A DNA stretch of 10,838 nt from contig WVXJ01000104.1 in the NCBI GenBank assembly GCA_011773575.1, positions 34,055-44,892 on the forward strand, written 5' to 3'. The notes beneath the pieces are model-generated. The model was not told the DNA's origin. It saw only the letters and a list, made by a program, of their open reading frames with translations, and did not search any database. Source of the DNA: Armatimonadota bacterium (lineage in GTDB: Bacteria > Armatimonadota > Hebobacteria > Hebobacterales > WVXJ01). Below, piece by piece: positions 6,527 through 10,838 of the stretch (positions within the stretch are counted from its first letter, which is position 1; each line of letters starts with the position of its first letter). The translations under genes were made by a program, and so were the position numbers.

Positions 6527-6769
6527 TTCAGCACTCCTTTCGGGAAAACTCTTTTCTCGCCAGAGATTTACTGAAGACCACAGCGGGCTCCAGCAGGTGA
6601 GCACTGAACTTCTATTCGAGCAAAGGGCAGGACTCCTCGTCTCTCGATGGTTCCGAATGAGCCTTTTAAACAGTCTCTACCCCTCTCAGAACTTTTCGAA
6701 ACCCGTTGTGTCTAAGTGGGGCTAAGAGGCGCTGTAACCGAAAGCCGTACAACAAGGAGGGAACCGAGA
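6527..6769. other. Divergent intergenic region between the HEAT gene and exbB
   Basis: These 243 bases must contain the promoters of both the minus-strand HEAT gene and the plus-strand exbB operon. They hold upstream element copy B (6565-6600), the ribosome site of the HEAT gene (6534-6540) and that of exbB (AAGGAGG, 6754-6760). I found no convincing -35/-10 pair on either strand and no Fur-box-like inverted repeat. Confidence 0.5.
6565..6600 (-). repeat. Upstream element, copy B (before the HEAT-repeat gene)
   Basis: This is the partner of 3051-3086 (29 of 36 positions equal by my count). It ends 38 bases before the HEAT-gene ATG. The segment between the element and the ATG differs in length and sequence from copy A apart from the ribosome site, so the match is not just a duplicated gene start. 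Confidence 0.6.
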
Positions 6770-7384
6770 GTGTTTGAGCCTATTGCCCGCGGCGGAATTG
6801 TAATGATCCCACTCTTTCTCTGCTCCATCGTCGCTCTCATCGTGGCGCTAGAACGTTGGCTCCATTTGCGTAATGCGGGAGCGGATACGGAGAGATTGAT
6901 GCGGAAGATCTACTCCGCACTGGAGCGCTCTTCACCGGAGGAGGCGCGAGGGGCGTGTGAGGCCACCAAGGGGCCGGTGGCGAAGGTGCTGGCGGCCGTG
7001 CTCGCCCGTTTCCACATGCCCAAGGAGGACCTTCGCGAGGTGGCCAGGGAAGTGGCGCTGGCTGAACAGCCTGTGCTTGACGGGAATCTGCCTGTTCTCT
7101 CCACCATGGTCACAATCGCGCCTCTCCTGGGTCTGCTCGGAACCATATCCGGACTGATAAAGGTCTTTCACGTGATTGCCGGTGGGGCCATCGGTGACGC
7201 AACCGCTCTTTCACAAGGGATAGCGGAGGCGCTCATTACGACTTTCACCGGTCTTTGTATCGCCATTCCCTTTCTGGTGATATACAACTCGCTCTCCGGC
7301 CGCGTGGACTCGTTGATGCACCAGATTGAACTCCGCGTCACCGAACTGTTGAACATCCAGACCAGGACGGGGATGGAATCATGA
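6770..7384 (+). CDS. exbB: ExbB/TolQ/MotA-family proton channel subunit
   Basis: ExbB forms the inner-membrane pentamer that, with ExbD, uses the proton gradient to drive TonB. The GTG start at 6770-6772 gives 204 residues; AAGGAGG lies 9 bases upstream, while the ATG at 6716 has no such site. Membrane segments: residues about 8-26 (GGIVMIPLFLCSIVALIVAL, followed by the usual Glu-Arg at 28-29), about 106-128 (STMVTIAPLLGLLGTISG, the family's most conserved stretch) and about 150-175 (GIAEALITTFTGLCIAIPF). A cytoplasmic loop of about 75 residues follows the first segment, as in ExbB/TolQ. The stop overlaps the exbD start (ATGA). ExbB and TolQ are hard to separate by sequence. The choice here rests on the TonB-type third gene and the short length. 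Confidence 0.92.
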   Translation: MFEPIARGGIVMIPLFLCSIVALIVALERWLHLRNAGADTERLMRKIYSALERSSPEEARGACEATKGPVAKVLAAVLARFHMPKEDLREVAREVALAEQPVLDGNLPVLSTMVTIAPLLGLLGTISGLIKVFHVIAGGAIGDATALSQGIAEALITTFTGLCIAIPFLVIYNSLSGRVDSLMHQIELRVTELLNIQTRTGMES

Positions 7385-7824
7385 GCGCTGAATTCGTACT
7401 CCCGCGGCGACGGCGCCGCCGCCCCTATCTGGACCTGACGGCGATGATAGACACGGTGTTCAATCTCTTGATTTTCTTCGCCGTCACCACCACTTTCGTC
7501 GGCGCCCGCAGCGGACTGCCCCTGCGGCTGCCCTCCGCGGAGACCGCACAGCCTGTGCCGGAACGGGTTGTGCTGACCCTGCTTCCGGACAGGCCCGTTC
7601 AAATCAACGGCGAAGAGGTGGCCTGGGGCCGAATAGGTGAAGCCCTGGAACGCGCGGCGGATGGTGACCGCCAGGCTCAAATCGTTGTACTTGCCGACAG
7701 CAAGGTCCCCTACCACCAACTGGTGAGCGCGCTGGACGAGGTGAGGCTTGCTGATTTCAGCCGCATCGCCCTGGGGGTTTCGGCAAAGCCCGCCGATCCA
7801 GACAGGCGCGAGCGCGGTCCATAG
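7381..7824 (+). CDS. exbD: ExbD/TolR-family biopolymer transport protein
   Basis: ExbD sits as a dimer within the ExbB pentamer and carries the proton-accepting Asp. The 147 residues fit the family. A basic cytoplasmic start (PRRRRRRP, 8-15) precedes one membrane segment (about 21-41). Asp24 in LTAMIDTVFNLLIFF is the conserved proton-path residue. The common TPL(I/V)D is TAMID here, so Pro is replaced by Ala. The periplasmic domain (about 60-138) ends with the typical LADSKVPYHQLVSALDEVR, the segment that links to the TolR/ExbD fold. The start overlaps the exbB stop by 4 bases, and tonB begins 9 bases after this stop. Co-translation should keep the subunits in balance. Confidence 0.93.
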   Translation: MSAEFVLPRRRRRRPYLDLTAMIDTVFNLLIFFAVTTTFVGARSGLPLRLPSAETAQPVPERVVLTLLPDRPVQINGEEVAWGRIGEALERAADGDRQAQIVVLADSKVPYHQLVSALDEVRLADFSRIALGVSAKPADPDRRERGP

Positions 7825-7833
7825 AGGTTTCTG

Positions 7834-8523
7834 ATGGCGGTTGCTACATTTCACGGGCAGGATTCTCCGGAAGCGCGCAAACGGCGCTTCAGTATCGCCA
7901 CTCTTTCTTCACTGGGGTTTCATGCGTTGGTCGTCATAGTCGTGGGATTGCTGGCGGCGCGCGCCTCTGTCATGCCGGAGACACTGATACCCGTGGAGTT
8001 GGTGTTCGCCGAACAGCCGCGGCCGGTTGAAGTTACAAGCGGCAGCGGTGAGGTCGAGGAGCCGGTTGAGAAAAAAGCTCCCCCCGTTATTTCCCATAAG
8101 CCTGCAAAGCCCGCTGTTTCCAATACCGGCGGCGTATCGGAAAAAGCTTCTCCCGCGCCGGAACTGCTCACTGCCAAGAGCGGCGAGACGCCGGCTGAAA
8201 CCGGCGAAGGGCTCCCGGAGGCTCCCAGCGGGCCCACCTATGGGCCCAGCGCAGTGGGCGGCCCGCTGCCAATCTACCCGAAAGATGCCGCGGATCAGGG
8301 TTTGGAGGGAGTGGTCCGCCTTTCTGTCAATATTGGTGAAGACGGCTCCGTGGAAGCGGTGAGTGTGGAGAGAAGTTCCGGCCACCGGTTATTCGATGAG
8401 GCGGCGGCTCGTGTGGTGCGAGAGGGATGGAGCTTCCAGCCGGGAGTAACAGACGGCAAACCCGCGCAGGGAACGGTGAGCCTGACCTTCGAGTTCACTG
8501 CCGGCACAGTAAAGCGAGGTTGA
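7834..8523 (+). CDS. tonB: TonB-family energy transducer
   Basis: TonB spans the periplasm and passes energy from ExbB/ExbD to outer-membrane receptors or another envelope partner. The 229 residues contain a basic N-terminus, one membrane anchor (about 21-43) with the S-x3-H motif (Ser26, His30 in SLGFH) known to be needed for coupling in TonB, and a Pro/Glu/Lys-rich spacer (about 60-140). The C-terminal TonB domain (about 143-226) has the conserved YPKDAADQGLEGVVRLSV, DGSVEAVSVERSSGHRLFDEAA and W-F-P (WSFQP). GAGG at 7824-7827 lies 6 bases before the ATG. No TonB-dependent receptor is in the window. The partner may be encoded elsewhere, or may be the secreted protein encoded next in the operon. 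Confidence 0.92.
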   Translation: MAVATFHGQDSPEARKRRFSIATLSSLGFHALVVIVVGLLAARASVMPETLIPVELVFAEQPRPVEVTSGSGEVEEPVEKKAPPVISHKPAKPAVSNTGGVSEKASPAPELLTAKSGETPAETGEGLPEAPSGPTYGPSAVGGPLPIYPKDAADQGLEGVVRLSVNIGEDGSVEAVSVERSSGHRLFDEAAARVVREGWSFQPGVTDGKPAQGTVSLTFEFTAGTVKRG

Positions 8524-8530
8524 GATACTT

Positions 8531-10570
8531 ATGACCCCACAGAAACTGTCTTGTAGATGCAGCCTTGTCGCAGTCATATTCCTGGCGAGCGTGTTTGCCG
8601 CGGCTGGCGGCGAGACTCCGCCGTCAACCGGTGTGAAGATAAGTAATGAGTTTCTGCGGATTCGGGTGAATCCGGGCCCCAAGGAGGCGGGCCGGTTTGC
8701 AGTGGACACCACAGGCGGCGACCCCTCCCGGCAAGCGGATGATGACAAGGTGCTCATCTATGGCAGCCGGGAGCCCTGGACTTCCTACACCACTGTGGTG
8801 GTGGAAGGAGAGACCTTTCTCTTCGGAGGCACAACCACGCGTCGGGCGGGCCGGGATGTCGCCACCGGCACAATCGTACAGCCTCCCCTGGCAAAGGGAG
8901 AGACCATTGTCTGTGTTGCGCGTATGGGGGAGATTGAGGTGAAGCAAGAACTCGGCTTCGCCCGCAGCCCTACCACCCGAGTGAAAGATGCCGCCCGCAT
9001 CGTCTACTATGTCACCAACCGCGGAGATTCGCCGCAGAAGGTGGGCCTGCGGATAGCCCTGGACACCATGCTGGGCACAAATGACGGGGCGCCACTGCGA
9101 GCGGGAAAGAAAGCGATTTCGACCGCCACGCGTCTTTTGGGAACAGATCTGCCCGATTACTGGCAGGCCTTCGATTCCCTCTCGGAGCCGGCCGTGATTG
9201 CACAGGGGACACTGCGCGGTAACGGCCTCACTCCGCCGGACAGATTGGAGATGATTGACTGGGGCACCCTTGCAGACGAGGCCTGGGACTTCGATTTCCC
9301 CAGCGGCGCGAGTTTCACCCGCCGCGGTGAACAGGAACAGGATACCGCGGTGGCCTTGTACTGGGACCCCGCTCCGCTGAAGCCGGGCGAATCTCGCACC
9401 TATGCCACACTTTATGGAATCGGCGGTGTGACATTGAGCCCGGCGCAGTTGTCTCTGGGGATGACGGCACCGGCAGAGGTGGACTATGCCTATGACGAGG
9501 CCCGCACTTTCCCAGTGGTGGTGTATCTGCAAAACGCAGGAGGCTTCGATTCACGCAGGACAACCTGTTCTCTGGAACTGCCCCGGGGGTTGAAACTGGA
9601 GCAGGGAGAAACAGAGGCGGCGGCAGGGCTCTTGAAGGCCGGCGAGACACGGCAGTTCATCTGGAAGGTGATGCCCACTGGCGAGGCCTCCGGCCCCCTC
9701 AAGATTGGGGCCTCAGCCACCTCGGAAAACCTGGAACCGAACCGGGTCGAGCGTGAGATTATTGTCAACAGCCCTCCACAGCTAGACCTGGTATTGATAG
9801 CGCCGAATTCACTTTCGGTTACTTCAGAGAACCGCTACTCCCCCAACCCTTTTATTGTAGAGGCGGCGGTTGCCAACCGCGGCGCGCAGACGGGGAAAAA
9901 CCTTGTCGCCGCACTTTCTCTTCCTGATGGACTGAAATTAACGGAGGCGTCGCCGGCCGCGCAAGTGTGCGAGCGGCTGGAGCCTGGAGGGAAGCAGTCA
10001 TTCAAGTGGATGGCGCGGGCCCTGGGGATGCCCACGGGAGAGATGGAGATATGGGTAAGGGCGACTGCGGCGGGGGCCAGGCCGGTACAGGCAAGCCACA
10101 GGGTCAGCGTGCCTGAGCTCACTCCTGAATTGCGGGTCTATCCGGCTGACCAGATCGTGCCGGAGTTTACGGATGAGATGCCCACTTTGGTACCCATGGC
10201 AGTAAAACTTGCCCCCGCGCGGGAGTTTTCGGGCTGTATGTTATCAGTGTCATATGACCCCGCGGTGCTGGAGCCGCTCTATGTCTCCCGGGGTGAGGCT
10301 TTTGTGGAAGGCGGGAGGCTGCTGTCTCCGTGGAGCGCGGGCCGAATGCGGAACGGGCGTATTGCGAACATTTTGGGAGAGCGGCGGGAGGCACCGCTTC
10401 TGAACGCGCCGGAGACGATGCTGTTCACGATCGTGTTTATCGTGAAAGGCCCCGGCGAGAGCGCCGTTTCTCTGGATTCGAGCCTCGTGTTCGGGGCTGA
10501 GGGGAAGGAAACGGATTGTCGAGTATTGGAAGGCCGCGTGATAGTTCAGTCTGAGGAGGAAATGAAGTGA
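8531..10570 (+). CDS. Secreted protein with Ig-like repeats and C-terminal cohesin-like domain
   Basis: A 679-residue protein with a signal peptide (hydrophobic 12-25, likely cleaved after AAA near residue 25), hence exported. Residues about 35-310 form a beta-rich domain I cannot name (it begins NEFLRIRVNPGPKEAGRFAV). Residues about 315-413 and 417-527 are two related Ig-like domains resembling CARDB/NEW3 folds; they share PRGLKLEQGETEAA versus PDGLKLTEASPAA, and ETRQFIWK versus GKQSFKWM. Residues about 533-675 look like a cohesin-type domain: ELRVYPADQIVP, then FSGCMLSVSYDPAVLEPLYV and G-E-A-F, ending in a hydrophobic strand. Cohesins bind dockerins; a dockerin partner is not visible here. 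It starts 7 bases after the tonB stop with only a weak GAGG site, so it is probably translated by coupling. The domain calls are by pattern, not search, and the function is unknown. Confidence 0.8.
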   Translation: MTPQKLSCRCSLVAVIFLASVFAAAGGETPPSTGVKISNEFLRIRVNPGPKEAGRFAVDTTGGDPSRQADDDKVLIYGSREPWTSYTTVVVEGETFLFGGTTTRRAGRDVATGTIVQPPLAKGETIVCVARMGEIEVKQELGFARSPTTRVKDAARIVYYVTNRGDSPQKVGLRIALDTMLGTNDGAPLRAGKKAISTATRLLGTDLPDYWQAFDSLSEPAVIAQGTLRGNGLTPPDRLEMIDWGTLADEAWDFDFPSGASFTRRGEQEQDTAVALYWDPAPLKPGESRTYATLYGIGGVTLSPAQLSLGMTAPAEVDYAYDEARTFPVVVYLQNAGGFDSRRTTCSLELPRGLKLEQGETEAAAGLLKAGETRQFIWKVMPTGEASGPLKIGASATSENLEPNRVEREIIVNSPPQLDLVLIAPNSLSVTSENRYSPNPFIVEAAVANRGAQTGKNLVAALSLPDGLKLTEASPAAQVCERLEPGGKQSFKWMARALGMPTGEMEIWVRATAAGARPVQASHRVSVPELTPELRVYPADQIVPEFTDEMPTLVPMAVKLAPAREFSGCMLSVSYDPAVLEPLYVSRGEAFVEGGRLLSPWSAGRMRNGRIANILGERREAPLLNAPETMLFTIVFIVKGPGESAVSLDSSLVFGAEGKETDCRVLEGRVIVQSEEEMK

Positions 10571-10838
10571 AGATAACGAGAGCAGTATCTACAACAGTAT
10601 TGGTTTGCGCGCTGGCCGCGCTGTTCATTGGAGCGGGGTTTGCGGATGCGCCGCCGGAGGTGAGCATCGCCCAGATGGAATCTCTTTCGACCCCCGCGGA
10701 CCTGGCAAGAGCGCCGGATACCGCGGCTCTGTCAGAGCGTGTGCGCGCTCTGGAGAACGAGAACCTGGTGCTGCGCGAGGATCTTGGCAAAGCCCGCCTC
10801 GATTTCCGCGCCCAGATGGAGGCGGCCGCCAAGCGCCA
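10567..10838 (+). CDS. Exported coiled-coil protein (partial, N-terminal part)
   Basis: Only the first 90 residues are in the window. GTG at 10567-10569 overlaps the previous stop as GTGA, and GGAGG lies about 7 bases upstream, so the start is well supported. The product opens with a signal peptide (MKITRAVSTTVLVCALAALF, cleavage probably near residues 27-28, GFADA). From about residue 52 a heptad pattern (LSERVRALENENLVLREDLG) indicates a coiled coil that continues past the window end. In tol operons the last gene, cpoB/ybgF, also encodes a signal peptide plus coiled coil followed by TPR repeats. That role is possible here, but the C-terminal domain is not visible, so no function is assigned. 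Confidence 0.75.
   Translation, partial: MKITRAVSTTVLVCALAALFIGAGFADAPPEVSIAQMESLSTPADLARAPDTAALSERVRALENENLVLREDLGKARLDFRAQMEAAAKR

Noticed and set aside
7168..7854. Minus-strand 228-codon open frame opposite exbB/exbD
   Set aside because: It is antisense to two well-supported overlapping membrane-protein genes. Its translation has no recognisable domain and arises from the codon bias of the GC-rich plus-strand genes.
6770..8523. Calling the energiser tolQ-tolR-tolA
   Set aside because: The third protein has a compact TonB C-terminal domain and Pro-rich spacer rather than the long helical middle of TolA, and no TolB propeller or Pal lipoprotein follows within the window.
8624..9532. Minus-strand 302-codon open frame opposite the cohesin-like gene
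   Set aside because: The product is rich in His, Arg, Gly and Cys without domain pattern, has no ribosome site, and lies wholly inside a gene with a signal peptide and clear domains.
1..10838. CRISPR array, toxin-antitoxin pair, transposase, phage or defence genes
   Set aside because: No regularly spaced short repeats and no protein of these classes were seen on either strand.

Overview
This window comes from a bacterial chromosome of moderately high GC. The organism is probably a diderm, because there is an ExbB/ExbD/TonB energiser and several exported proteins. A rubrerythrin points to an anaerobic or microaerophilic lifestyle. The 1113-residue HEAT-repeat protein, the secreted cohesin-like protein and an intergenic fragment of the type found scattered in environmental genomes fit an uncultivated lineage, but I cannot assign a phylum from the sequence.

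Left part (1-6526), all minus strand. In transcription order from the right: a long exported HEAT-repeat protein (3185-6526), rubrerythrin (2455-3030, followed by a rho-independent terminator at 2401-2426), aroE (1282-2151) overlapping aroK (776-1285) by 4 bases, a tRNA-Ala(GGC) (609-683) with its own near-consensus promoter (693-721), and the 5' part of a cyclodeaminase/cyclohydrolase gene of one-carbon folate metabolism (1-503, running off the window). aroE and aroK catalyse neighbouring steps of the shikimate pathway and look translationally coupled.

Right part (6770-10838), all plus strand and divergent from the HEAT gene. This is a tightly packed operon: exbB, exbD, tonB, a 679-residue secreted protein with two Ig-like domains and a C-terminal cohesin-like domain, and the start of an exported coiled-coil protein. 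Start and stop codons overlap (ATGA, GTGA) or lie within 10 bases of each other. The layout resembles tolQ-tolR-tolA-tolB-pal-cpoB in outline, with the cohesin-like protein in place of TolB/Pal.

The most interesting points are: (i) the HEAT protein is a tandem duplication whose two 3' ends are almost identical in DNA while the middles have diverged, which suggests recent gene conversion; (ii) one module carries an extra in-frame 153-base segment that can fold on itself; (iii) a 36-base element lies just upstream of both the rubrerythrin and HEAT genes, in the same orientation; (iv) the TonB-type operon includes a cohesin-like partner of unknown role. No CRISPR array, transposase, phage gene or recognised defence system is visible.
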